From: an uncultured Enhydrobacter sp.
Lineage (GTDB): Bacteria; Pseudomonadota; Gammaproteobacteria; Pseudomonadales; Moraxellaceae
Length of the DNA stretch: 64,000 nt
Assembly (NCBI GenBank): GCA_946222995.1
Contig: CAMIOS010000001.1
Location: 62,001 to 126,000, forward strand
Direction: 5' to 3'
Below the pieces are notes generated by a model. That model was given only the letters and a program-made list of their open reading frames with translations. It had not been told where the DNA came from and did not search any database. The position numbers and the translations under genes are program-made. How positions within the stretch are numbered: position 1 is the first letter of the stretch; every line of letters starts with the position of its first letter. Shown piece by piece: positions 34,652-42,902 of this stretch.

Positions 34652-35704
34652 ATGTCCACATTGCATCCCTTATTAACGCCCCTAACAATCGGCAACCAAA
34701 CCATTGCCAATCGCCTTATCGTCGCCCCAATGGCAGGCGTCACTGATAACCCGTTTCGCCGCCTTACCAAATGCTTTGGGGCAGGGCATGCCGTGTCCGA
34801 GATGATGACATCGGATGCCACATTATTTGCCCATCAAAAAACGTTGTACCGAGCCAACTTTGATGGTGAAATTGCGCCGATTTCTGCCCAAATCGCAGGC
34901 TCAGACCCCGACAAACTTGCCGAAGCTGCGCGTTATCAAGTCGCCAATGGAGCAGCCATCGTCGATATTAACATGGGTTGTCCTGCCAAAAAGGTGTGCA
35001 AAAAACTGGCTGGCTCGGCACTCTTAAAAGACGAAGATTTGGTCAAGCGCTTGCTCGATGCCGCAGTCAACGCTGTCGATGTGCCTGTGACCCTAAAGAC
35101 CCGCTTGGGTTATGCCAATGGCGAAGAAAACATCTTACGAGTGGCAAAAATGGCACAGGATGCGGGGATTGCCGCCATTGCCATTCATGGGCGCACCCGA
35201 GAAGATAAATACTTGGGCACGGCTCGCTATGAACTTATTAAAGAAGTAAAAAATAGCCTAAGTATACCCGTCATTGTGAATGGTGATATCGACAGCCCGC
35301 AAAAAGCCAAAGCCGTATTTGAGCAAATAGGGGCAGATGGAATTATGATAGGGCGGGCGGCTCAAGGTCAGCCGTGGATTTTTCGGGATATTCGCCATTT
35401 TTTGCAGACAGGTGAGCTGCTGCCTTACCCCACGATTGATGAATTGCGTGAGATAGTGCTAAACCATTTACAAGAAATTTATGCCTTTTATGGCGAGTAC
35501 TCAGGCTGTCGTATCGCACGCAAACATATCGCTTGGTACACCACAGGCATTGCCAATTCTAACGCTTTTCGCCAAGCCATGTATGGCGAAGAGAGCACCG
35601 CCGGACAATTTGCGGTGGTTGATAAGTTTTTGCGACAGGCGAGCTTTGATGAACAAAAATTTGATGAAAACGGTGAAACCCATTTAACAAGGAAAAACAG
35701 ATGA
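34652..35704 (+). CDS. dusB: tRNA-dihydrouridine synthase DusB
   Basis: FMN enzyme reducing uridines in the tRNA D-loop. 350 aa. RLIVAPMAGVTDNPFRRL at the N-terminus, AQIAGSDPDKLAEAAR, catalytic Cys in NMGCPAKKVCKK, TLKTRLGY, IHGRTREDKYLG, and VNGDIDSPQKA, IMIGRAAQGQPWIF. DusB is distinguished by GCPAKKV and RKHIAWYTTG near the C-terminus. In many gammaproteobacteria fis follows dusB; here an overlapping lipoprotein gene follows (ATGA). Confidence 0.95.
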   Translation: MSTLHPLLTPLTIGNQTIANRLIVAPMAGVTDNPFRRLTKCFGAGHAVSEMMTSDATLFAHQKTLYRANFDGEIAPISAQIAGSDPDKLAEAARYQVANGAAIVDINMGCPAKKVCKKLAGSALLKDEDLVKRLLDAAVNAVDVPVTLKTRLGYANGEENILRVAKMAQDAGIAAIAIHGRTREDKYLGTARYELIKEVKNSLSIPVIVNGDIDSPQKAKAVFEQIGADGIMIGRAAQGQPWIFRDIRHFLQTGELLPYPTIDELREIVLNHLQEIYAFYGEYSGCRIARKHIAWYTTGIANSNAFRQAMYGEESTAGQFAVVDKFLRQASFDEQKFDENGETHLTRKNR

Positions 35705-36507
35705 CCAAAAATTTTATACTACTTAGCTTGTTAAGTGTCACCAGTTTAACTGCTTGTCAAACCTTGCCCACCCACACAAGACCGACTGCCATCAGTGCAC
35801 AGCCGGCTATTTTTATACCAACAACACCCACATTAAATGATTTACAAAACTATGACTGGCAACTTATCCGTGCAAACAGCAATAATCAGCCAATTATCAG
35901 CTTACAGACGTTGGCAGATAAAGGGCAAATTAAACTCAGCTTTAGTCAAAATCGTATGCATTATACAGTGGGCTGTAATCAACTTTCGAATAATTTTAGC
36001 CTAAGCAAAAATTTATTACAAATCCAAGGCAACACAGCGACCACCTTAATGGCTTGCGGTGAGTTGCAACCGGCTGAAAATTTATTGGCAGAAAAAATGC
36101 AAGGTACGAGTAAACTTACATTAGATGGCAATAGCGGTGCCGTTTTAGACCAAACAACAAGCGATAATACTCATTTTGTATGGCAAGGCAAACTTAAACC
36201 TAGCGTCAAATATGGCAAAGGCGAAACGCTATTTTTAGAAGTCAAACCTACCACCAAGCCATGCGATAAATTAACCGACAAGCAATGTTTGGAAGTTCGA
36301 GACATTGTTTATAATGCAGAAGGCATTAAGACAACCACTGGACAATGGCGACTGCTATCACAGCCAATTCAAGGCTTTAAACTAACCCCAAATACCCAAC
36401 AAATTATCCGAGTGAATCGCTATCGCACGCTGCCAAAAGATACCATGGGCTATGCCAATGTCTATGTATTTGATGGTATGGTCGAATCGCAATTGCTAAC
36501 CCCCTAA
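35701..36507 (+). CDS. META and DUF4377 domain lipoprotein
   Basis: 268 aa. The signal peptide ends in lipobox LTAC (about 16-19). The N-terminal META/HslJ-like domain (about 48-140) has NYDWQLIRANSNNQPI, MHYTVGCNQLSNNFSL and TTLMACGELQPAENL; the DUF4377 domain (about 175-265) has FLEVKPTTKPCDKLTDKQCLEVRDI and GFKLTPNTQQIIRVNRY. Both occur together in stress-related envelope lipoproteins of this order. The start codon overlaps the dusB stop by 4 bases (ATGA), so it is translationally coupled. Three 9-bp tandem repeats lie after its stop. Function unknown. Confidence 0.88.
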   Translation: MTKNFILLSLLSVTSLTACQTLPTHTRPTAISAQPAIFIPTTPTLNDLQNYDWQLIRANSNNQPIISLQTLADKGQIKLSFSQNRMHYTVGCNQLSNNFSLSKNLLQIQGNTATTLMACGELQPAENLLAEKMQGTSKLTLDGNSGAVLDQTTSDNTHFVWQGKLKPSVKYGKGETLFLEVKPTTKPCDKLTDKQCLEVRDIVYNAEGIKTTTGQWRLLSQPIQGFKLTPNTQQIIRVNRYRTLPKDTMGYANVYVFDGMVESQLLTP

Positions 36508-36516
36508 GCTTTTATT

Positions 36517-36543
36517 GAGCCAACTGATCCAACTGAGCCAACT
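36517..36543. repeat. Three tandem 9-bp repeats
   Basis: GAGCCAACT, GATCCAACT, GAGCCAACT in direct tandem at 36517-36543, between convergent genes. The middle copy differs by one base. Confidence 0.7.
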
Positions 36544-36586
36544 TTCTTCGCTAAAATAGGGCATTATGCTAAAATGACAGTTAAAC

Positions 36587-37069
36587 TTATGAGGTAGTCT
36601 CAACGTATTTTGGCGTGGGTTGTTTATTGTATTCCCGACATTTCTCAAGATAAATAGCCACCATTTGCGCGTGTTGTTCATCAGTCAACTGTTGGGCAAA
36701 ACGGGGGAAAATATACGCTTCTTCATGCTGCATATGGCTTTCAAGTTGACAAATCAACTCCTTAATCAGCTTGGGTCTTTCAATCGCATCTTGCGGCATA
36801 GCCGCAATATGTTCAACAAAATCTTCAAAATAGTGATGCTCATTTACCGCAAAGTCTAGGCTTTGCTCATTAAAATGGGGGTTTTGAATCATTGCGTCAT
36901 TTATCACCCGAAAAACGATATAAGCCTCAGCCTGTTCATGCACCAAAAACTGTTGCCAAAGTTGCTCAAAGTAAACACATTGGTGATGTAAGTCTTCTGA
37001 AGATAACCAAGCTTCCACGATTTGTCTGAGTTGGGAATGGCTTTGTAACAGTGCATCAGTTAGTTTCAT
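36587..37069 (-). CDS. Hemerythrin HHE-domain protein
   Basis: 160-aa four-helix bundle predicted to bind a di-iron centre. Ligand-type residues are in place: His11 (SHSQL), His44 and Glu48 (FLVHEQAEAY), His78/79 and Glu82 (NEHHYFED), His112 with His115 and Glu116 (SHMQHEEAYIFPRF). This HHE type serves oxygen or NO sensing and storage, or iron-cluster repair in various bacteria; which one applies is not visible. It is monocistronic on the minus strand, converging with the META lipoprotein gene. Confidence 0.88.
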   Translation of the reverse strand: MKLTDALLQSHSQLRQIVEAWLSSEDLHHQCVYFEQLWQQFLVHEQAEAYIVFRVINDAMIQNPHFNEQSLDFAVNEHHYFEDFVEHIAAMPQDAIERPKLIKELICQLESHMQHEEAYIFPRFAQQLTDEQHAQMVAIYLEKCREYNKQPTPKYVETTS

Positions 37070-37179
37070 AGCGTTTGCCTTACTAGCTTATAATTGATAA
37101 CCATTTATCATCCAATGAAAGTATTGAAAAGGATGACAGTCGAAGCATGGCATCGATTTGTCATCGCCACTTGTTTTAG

Positions 37180-39444
37180 TTATTTTACGCTATTTTTTGG
37201 CAATTGTTGATGGTAAATTGCCCAAGATTGATGAATGGGCTTTTTAAGGTCATAATCGAAACCAATCGTTTGTTTGGTTAGTTCTTCCACACGATAGCGC
37301 TGGCTAATCGTTTCATCAAGGATAAATTTGGTAAAATTATTGGAAAAATACAATACCCCATCACTCGATAAACGGTTCATTGCCCGATTAATGAGTGCCA
37401 CATGGTCACGCTGCACATCGAATGTGCCTTGAAATTTTTTAGAATTTGAAAAAGTGGGCGGGTCAATAAAAATTACCTCGTACTGCTCGGTATTGTCCTT
37501 GATCCACTCAAAAATATCTTGGGCAATAAAACGATAACTTGGCAAATCAGGCAAGCCATTTAACGCAAAATTGCGTTTGCCCCAGTCCAGATAGTTTTGT
37601 GATAAATCTACCGACGTGACCGACTTTGCCCCGCCCAATGCCGCATGAACGCTTGCGGTACAGGTATAGGCGAATAAATTGAGTACGTTTTTACCCCGCG
37701 CTTGTTCGCCGATAATTTTGCGAATACTGCGATGGTCAAGAAATAACCCTGTGTCCAAATAATCGCTAAAATTGACCAAAAAATAAGCTTGTTGGTTATT
37801 GGCAGTCGGCTCACTGACCACATAAAATTTACCCGAATTGGCTTTTTTCTCGTACTGCTCATTGCCCGACTGCCGTGCTCGAGTTTTGATAAACACTTGC
37901 TCACGATTGACTTGAAGCACTTCACGCACCCCATGCAACGCAAGATTAAAGCGTTTTTTAGCAGTCTCAGGCGGGATGGTTTTTGGGGCGGCATATTCTT
38001 GGACATGCACAAATTCGCCATACACATCCACCGCCACCTTAAAGTCGGGCAAGTCAGCATCATAAATGCGTAAATTGGTAACACCTTGTTTATTGGCAAG
38101 TTTTTTGAGGTTGCCCAAGTTTTTTTGTAAGCGATTGATAAAATCTTGCCCTTCTTCTGTTTGAATTTCTCGTTTTTCAAACTGATTGATAAGACGGGTG
38201 TCTTTGGGTTTAAGCAATTCGCCATAGCGAAAATATACGCTAATTGCCCCATTGTGTAGGCGTAACGTTTTTGGCTGGGCAATCGGTAAAACGTCGGCTT
38301 GTTCGACTTTCGCCGCCAGTACGCCGAGCGTGACTTGGGCTGGGCTGGCAGCAAATAAGGCTTGTAATTTTTTGCCCAAGCCTTGATACATCGGTTTTAT
38401 CAAGTCTTCTTCGCCCAGTCGTTCACCGTATGGGGGGTTAGTGATAATCAAAGGCTTTTCCCAGCCATTAACTTGTTTTTCTAATGCCAAATTGAGTGTC
38501 GCAAGCGAGCGTTGTTGCAAGGTAATGCGATTGATAATCGGTGTCAAACCTGCTGCCATCAAGTTTTTATGGGTAGCCTTGATTGCCCCTGCATCCATAT
38601 CAAAAGCAAACACGGCAGGCATATTCCCTTGTGCCATTTGCTCAAGGCGGGCGTGAAAGCGATTTTGGGCATCCGCTACTAAACTTTGCCACAGTACTTC
38701 GTCATGGTGCTGCCAACCATAAAAACCAAATTGGCTATCGGCTTTATCAAGCCCAACCGCATAATCTGCTACCATCAGCAACGCCTCAATAATGAGCGTA
38801 CCTGAGCCACACATCGGGTCAATCAGCGTATCATAATTGGTTTGGTGAAAATTGAGTGAATACAGTAATCCTGCCGCTAAATTTTCTTTGAGTGGTGCTT
38901 CGGTCATCGCCACCCGATAGCCTCGGCGATGCAAGCTGGTTCCCGATAAATCCAGCGATAATTCGGCTTGCTTGTCGGTCACCGTTGCCACAATGGCAAA
39001 GTCTGGGTCTTTATCGACATTGGGGCGACTACCGATTTTTTCGTTAAATTGATCCGCAATCGCATCTTTGACACGTAGCATGGCAAATTGCTGGTTAGCT
39101 TGAAGGCGTTTATCAAGCGTAAGCCGTATGGCGAAGGTTTGCTCAACATTAAATAAATTCGTCCAATGGATCGATTTGGCAAAGGTATAAAGTTGTTCGG
39201 CAATATCATAGTCGGGATTGATATTTTTTTTGCCAAGTGGCAATAACACCCGAGATGCCACCCGAGACCACAAACACACGTGGTAAATTTGGCTAAGGGT
39301 TAAATTACCCACCAATCGCCCGACGCGCTCTTGACTGGCAACAATTGCGAAGCTGGCAAGCTCGGTCAATAAGGGGGGTTCTAGCCCGTCAGCACAGGTG
39401 ATAATGACTTGAAAAGTAGGGAAGGGTACTGGGGTCTGTGTCAT
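37180..39444 (-). CDS. rlmL: Bifunctional 23S rRNA methyltransferase RlmKL
   Basis: Two fused methyltransferases, m2G2445 (RlmL, N-terminal) and m7G2069 (RlmK, C-terminal). 754 aa from the ATG at 39444; ATG at 39459 is also open and neither has a good ribosome binding site. THUMP region about 45-160; LIDPMCGSGTLIIEALL and ITNPPYGERLG form the first SAM fold; the second fold (about 535-720) has KNVLNLFAYTCTASVHAALGGA and VIFIDPPTFSNSKKFQGTFD. Length and order match E. coli RlmKL. Monocistronic. Confidence 0.95.
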   Translation of the reverse strand: MTQTPVPFPTFQVIITCADGLEPPLLTELASFAIVASQERVGRLVGNLTLSQIYHVCLWSRVASRVLLPLGKKNINPDYDIAEQLYTFAKSIHWTNLFNVEQTFAIRLTLDKRLQANQQFAMLRVKDAIADQFNEKIGSRPNVDKDPDFAIVATVTDKQAELSLDLSGTSLHRRGYRVAMTEAPLKENLAAGLLYSLNFHQTNYDTLIDPMCGSGTLIIEALLMVADYAVGLDKADSQFGFYGWQHHDEVLWQSLVADAQNRFHARLEQMAQGNMPAVFAFDMDAGAIKATHKNLMAAGLTPIINRITLQQRSLATLNLALEKQVNGWEKPLIITNPPYGERLGEEDLIKPMYQGLGKKLQALFAASPAQVTLGVLAAKVEQADVLPIAQPKTLRLHNGAISVYFRYGELLKPKDTRLINQFEKREIQTEEGQDFINRLQKNLGNLKKLANKQGVTNLRIYDADLPDFKVAVDVYGEFVHVQEYAAPKTIPPETAKKRFNLALHGVREVLQVNREQVFIKTRARQSGNEQYEKKANSGKFYVVSEPTANNQQAYFLVNFSDYLDTGLFLDHRSIRKIIGEQARGKNVLNLFAYTCTASVHAALGGAKSVTSVDLSQNYLDWGKRNFALNGLPDLPSYRFIAQDIFEWIKDNTEQYEVIFIDPPTFSNSKKFQGTFDVQRDHVALINRAMNRLSSDGVLYFSNNFTKFILDETISQRYRVEELTKQTIGFDYDLKKPIHQSWAIYHQQLPKNSVK

Positions 39445-39568
39445 AACTGCTACTGCCATAAAAAGATACGCCAATTATCAATAATAAAATTGGGCGTATT
39501 TTAGCATGTTTATGGCGTATTCGCTTAAGTGACTGTCTATAAACAACGCAAGCTATAAACAACACAAG

Positions 39569-39597
39569 GTAGAAATTAATATTTCTACCTCGGTTTT
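39569..39597. terminator. Hairpin between fba and rlmL
   Basis: Perfect 9-bp arms GGTAGAAAT (39569-39577) / ATTTCTACC (39582-39590), with a T run on the plus strand after TCGG. Both flanking genes run on the minus strand, where the tail is only TTGTGTTG, so it could be a weak fba terminator. Confidence 0.45.
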
Positions 39598-39668
39598 TTA
39601 GCAGGGTATTTTTTAGCTTACTATTAACTTAGGATAGTTAAATAACTCATAAAAGTAACCCATGAAAT

Positions 39669-40706
39669 TTATTGATAAAAGTTAACCATTTTTTCAAGAG
39701 AGATTGGACGAATTTTATCTGCATTGCCCGCCGTACCAAAGGCATTATAACGCTCAACACACACCGCTTTCATTGCATCAATGGTTTTGGCAAGGTATTT
39801 GCGAGGGTCGAATTCGGCAGGGTTTTGTGCCATAAACTGACGAATTGCACCTGTTGAAGCGAGACGTAAATCCGTGTCAATATTGACTTTACGCACGCCA
39901 TGTTTAATCGCTTCAACGATCTGCTCAACAGGCACGCCATAAGTTTCACCAATATTACCCCCATACTCGTTAATCACTTTTAGCCACGCTTGCGGTACGC
40001 TTGACGAGCCATGCATCACAAGATGCGTATTTGGAATACGGGCATGAATTTCTTTGATACGGGCAATCGATAAAATATCATCCGTTGGTGGGCGGGTGAA
40101 TTTATACGCACCGTGACTGGTACCGACCGCAATGGCCAACGCATCCACAGCGGTATCGTTAACAAACTGTTCGGCTTCATCGGCACTGGTGAGCAGCTGT
40201 GAATGGTCAAGTTTACCTTCGGCTCCCACGCCATCTTCTTCACCTGCCATACCCGTCTCAAGGCTGCCTAACACACCAATTTCACCTTCAACCGACACAC
40301 CACAAGCATGTGCCATTTTTACCACTTCACGGGTCACCGCCACATTATAATCATAATCCGCAGGCGATTTACCATCTTCTTTAAGCGAGCCGTCCATCAT
40401 CACCGAGCTAAAGCCAAGTTGGATAGAACGTTGGCATACGGCAGGGCTGGTGCCATGGTCTTGGTGCATCACCACTGGAATATGTGGCCATTCTTCAATC
40501 GCAGATAAAATCAAGTGACGCAAAAACGGTGCACCCGCGTATTTTCTTGCGCCTGCTGAGGCCTGTACAATGACAGGCGAATTGGTTTCATCCGCTGCCA
40601 TCATAATAGCACGCATTTGTTCTAAATTATTGACATTAAAGGCAGGCACACCATAGTTATTTTCGGCAGCATGGTCAAGTAGCTGACGTAATGAAATTAA
40701 AGCCAT
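39669..40706 (-). CDS. fba: Fructose-bisphosphate aldolase, class II
   Basis: Zn-dependent aldolase of glycolysis and gluconeogenesis. 345 aa from the ATG at 40706 (AGAGG upstream); the longer open frame to 40739 is not favoured. MALISLRQLLDHAAENNYGVPAFNVNN start; HQDHGTS with zinc-binding His and Asp; VSVEGEIGVLG; HGSSSVPQAW; VRKVNIDTDLRLA. This is the CbbA-like subtype, as in Pseudomonas. In a pgk-lipoprotein-fba cluster on the minus strand, but with a terminator between the lipoprotein and fba. Confidence 0.96.
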   Translation of the reverse strand: MALISLRQLLDHAAENNYGVPAFNVNNLEQMRAIMMAADETNSPVIVQASAGARKYAGAPFLRHLILSAIEEWPHIPVVMHQDHGTSPAVCQRSIQLGFSSVMMDGSLKEDGKSPADYDYNVAVTREVVKMAHACGVSVEGEIGVLGSLETGMAGEEDGVGAEGKLDHSQLLTSADEAEQFVNDTAVDALAIAVGTSHGAYKFTRPPTDDILSIARIKEIHARIPNTHLVMHGSSSVPQAWLKVINEYGGNIGETYGVPVEQIVEAIKHGVRKVNIDTDLRLASTGAIRQFMAQNPAEFDPRKYLAKTIDAMKAVCVERYNAFGTAGNADKIRPISLEKMVNFYQ

Positions 40707-40783
40707 AAAAAACCTCTTGTTGTAGTAAAAATTGCCCAAACAGTATAGCAGAAAGGCTTGTGATTAATATAGATTTTAACCAT

Positions 40784-40817
40784 AAAAAAGCCCCAATCAA
40801 TTGACTGAGGCTTTTTT
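40784..40817 (-). terminator. Terminator of the Ala-rich lipoprotein gene
   Basis: AAAAAAGCC at 40784-40792 pairs with GGCTTTTTT ending 40817, with a further paired core of TCA/TGA type. On the minus strand it is followed by T residues. It separates the lipoprotein gene from fba. Confidence 0.8.
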
Positions 40818-40829
40818 AGTAAAATAAAA

Positions 40830-41261
40830 TTAATATTTTTGTTTTTCCGGAACGCTGCTATCGGCTGCATTGACGGCAGCTTGGTCAGCCACGTTATTCG
40901 CACCTGCTGCTACGTTATTGGCGCCTGTAGCAACTGCATTAGCCGTTGTTGCGGTGGCAGAAGCAGCACCATGTTTAACTGCTTCAGCACCGTTGTTAAC
41001 TGCACTGGCAGTATTAGCGGTGACATTTGCAGTTGCAGAAGCTGCAGCGTCTGTCGCACTTGCAACCACAGCGCCTGTAGCAGCCGCAGTGTTTTGTACA
41101 TTGGTAGCAGCTTGGCTAGCAACGTTTTGCGTAGCAGAAGCCACATCTGCTGCTGCGCTACTAGCAGTGGCTTGTGCGGCATCTTTAGTTTCTTTACTAC
41201 AAGCAGTTAATGCCAAAGTACCGACTAAAGTAGCTAATAACACGTTACGTTTTAACATCAT
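40830..41261 (-). CDS. Alanine-rich repetitive lipoprotein
   Basis: 143 aa. The signal peptide has lipobox LTAC (about 18-21). The mature part is almost entirely Ala, Thr, Ser, Val, Asn with Asp/Lys, in degenerate repeats such as ATxxxAxxA and GANNVAxGANNVA. No globular domain is seen; the pattern predicts a long amphipathic helix, as in small envelope or entericidin/Lpp-type lipoproteins or LEA-like proteins. Both AAAGGA and a start ATG pair (41261, 41258) are clear. It lies between pgk and fba. Function unknown. Confidence 0.8.
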   Translation of the reverse strand: MMLKRNVLLATLVGTLALTACSKETKDAAQATASSAAADVASATQNVASQAATNVQNTAAATGAVVASATDAAASATANVTANTASAVNNGAEAVKHGAASATATTANAVATGANNVAAGANNVADQAAVNAADSSVPEKQKY

Positions 41262-41478
41262 AGTTTCCTTTACAAGACCCTAGACGGGCATAGATGTAAA
41301 TATGGTTGTCAGAAAATTCTTAAAATAAAGATATCGCTTTATTACTAAAGTGAAACGGCAAACATTTTATAAAAAAATAAAAATTATGGCAAACCACAGT
41401 TTTGAATAAACCTTTAAAAATTACCTTTTTTTACATAAGTTTACTTAAAGCTATCAATGTGATTTTATTTTAATGGCT

Positions 41479-42663
41479 TTATTTGGTTAAAGCTGCTACA
41501 GCGGGTAAGGTTTTGCCTTCAACAAATTCTAAAAACGCACCCCCACCTGTTGAGGTATAGCTGACTTTATCTGCCACATTGTATTTTTCAATGGCTGCGA
41601 GCGTGTCACCGCCACCTGCAATACTAAACCCTTGGCTATTGGCGACAGCTTCGCTAATAATTTGTGTGCCTTGCCCGAATTTATCCACTTCAAATACGCC
41701 CACAGGCCCATTCCAAAGAATGGTTTTGGCTTGGTGAATAGCTTCAGCTAAGTGTTTAGCACTGGCTGGGGCAATATCCAAAATCATCTCATCATCAAGA
41801 ATATCATTGATTGATTTGGTAATGGCGTCAGCAGTTTCGAGTGAGCCTAAAAAATCATCAAAATCAATTTGTGATTGCTTGGCAACGACGACCTCGTTAG
41901 GCAAAAGTACCTTGGTTTGCTGCATGATGTGTGCGGCGGTATCTACCATATCGGCTTCATAAAGCGATGCACCCACATTGATACCTTGAGCAGCTAAAAA
42001 CGTATTGGCAATACCCCCGCCGACAATGATTTGGTCACAGATTTTTGCCAGTGAAGTTAATACATCAAGCTTGGTTGATACTTTTGAACCCCCGACAATC
42101 GCGAGCATGGGTTGTTCAGGTTTGTCTAAAGCTTTGCTTAATGCATCGAGTTCTGCTGCAAGTAGCGGACCTGCACATGCTTGTTTGGCTTGGCTAATGA
42201 CACCTTCAGTTGAGCTTTCGGCACGATGGGCGGTGCCAAACGCATCCATCACAAACACATCACACAAATTGGCATATTGTTGTGACAAAGTGACATCGTT
42301 CTTTTTTTCACCCGCATTAAAACGAACATTTTCTAACAATACCACGTTACCTGTCTTAACTTTTACAGGCTTGTCTAAATAGTCAGTAACCAAAGCCACT
42401 TTTTGGTTTAATGCTTGACTAAGATAGTCAGCAATCGGTTGTAGAGAGTATTTGCTTTCGGGGTTGGCGGGATCAGGACGACCCAGATGCGAACATACAA
42501 TCACCGCCGCCCCTTTATCAAGTGCCATTTGGATGGTGGGTAAACTTGCTTTTAAGCGAGCATCGTTGGTGATTTTTCCATCCTTAATCGGTACATTTAA
42601 ATCTTCACGGATAAGTACAGTTTTGCCTTGAACATCCAAATCTTGCAAACGGTTAAATTGCAT
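41479..42663 (-). CDS. pgk: Phosphoglycerate kinase
   Basis: Glycolytic enzyme transferring phosphate from 1,3-bisphosphoglycerate to ADP. 394 aa. N-terminal substrate domain VLIREDLNVPIKDGKITND, IVCSHLGRPD, LENVRFNAGE, DAFGTAHRAESSTEG; C-terminal nucleotide domain LAIVGGSKVSTKLD, IVGGGIANTF, NGPVGVFEVDKF, AGGGDTLAAI, STGGGAFLEFVEG. It has a likely promoter about 150 bases upstream (TATAAT box at 42816-42821). Downstream lies the Ala-rich lipoprotein gene. Confidence 0.97.
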   Translation of the reverse strand: MQFNRLQDLDVQGKTVLIREDLNVPIKDGKITNDARLKASLPTIQMALDKGAAVIVCSHLGRPDPANPESKYSLQPIADYLSQALNQKVALVTDYLDKPVKVKTGNVVLLENVRFNAGEKKNDVTLSQQYANLCDVFVMDAFGTAHRAESSTEGVISQAKQACAGPLLAAELDALSKALDKPEQPMLAIVGGSKVSTKLDVLTSLAKICDQIIVGGGIANTFLAAQGINVGASLYEADMVDTAAHIMQQTKVLLPNEVVVAKQSQIDFDDFLGSLETADAITKSINDILDDEMILDIAPASAKHLAEAIHQAKTILWNGPVGVFEVDKFGQGTQIISEAVANSQGFSIAGGGDTLAAIEKYNVADKVSYTSTGGGAFLEFVEGKTLPAVAALTK

Positions 42664-42815
42664 ATTTCACCTATTTTATTTATTAAAAGTTAATAACCAC
42701 TGATTAAAAGTCAACTAACAACACAAAGGCACAAGTGGCTTCTAAAGCATGGCGACTGCCCAACTAGGAAGTCTGAGGCTCTTTGTCAAATTTTAATTGA
42801 GGGTGCCATGCGTTG

Positions 42816-42844
42816 ATTATATGCTACCTTTTTACTCTTTTGAA
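42816..42844 (-). promoter_or_regulatory. Likely pgk promoter
   Basis: Minus-strand TTCAAA (42844-42839), 17-base spacer, perfect TATAAT (42821-42816). It gives a leader of about 145 bases before the pgk ATG. GCATGGC at 42811-42805 can pair with GCCATGC at 42753-42747 in that leader. Confidence 0.5.
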
Positions 42845-42854
42845 GTTGATTAAC

Positions 42855-42887
42855 TATAAACCCCATAAATCAATGTTAGGGTTTATA
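42855..42887 (-). terminator. Hairpin after glnS
   Basis: TATAAACCC (42855-42863) / GGGTTTATA (42879-42887), a perfect 9-bp stem shortly after the glnS stop but without a T run. A possible weak terminator. Confidence 0.4.
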
Positions 42888-42902
42888 CAAAGACGTCAAA
42901 AA

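Noticed and set aside
37608..38354. 248-codon minus-strand frame inside rlmL
   Set aside because: Out-of-frame shadow of the real RlmKL gene; no family, basic low-quality composition.
40839..41283. Plus-strand frames opposite the Ala-rich lipoprotein gene
   Set aside because: Shadows created by its repetitive composition; no ribosome binding sites or domains.
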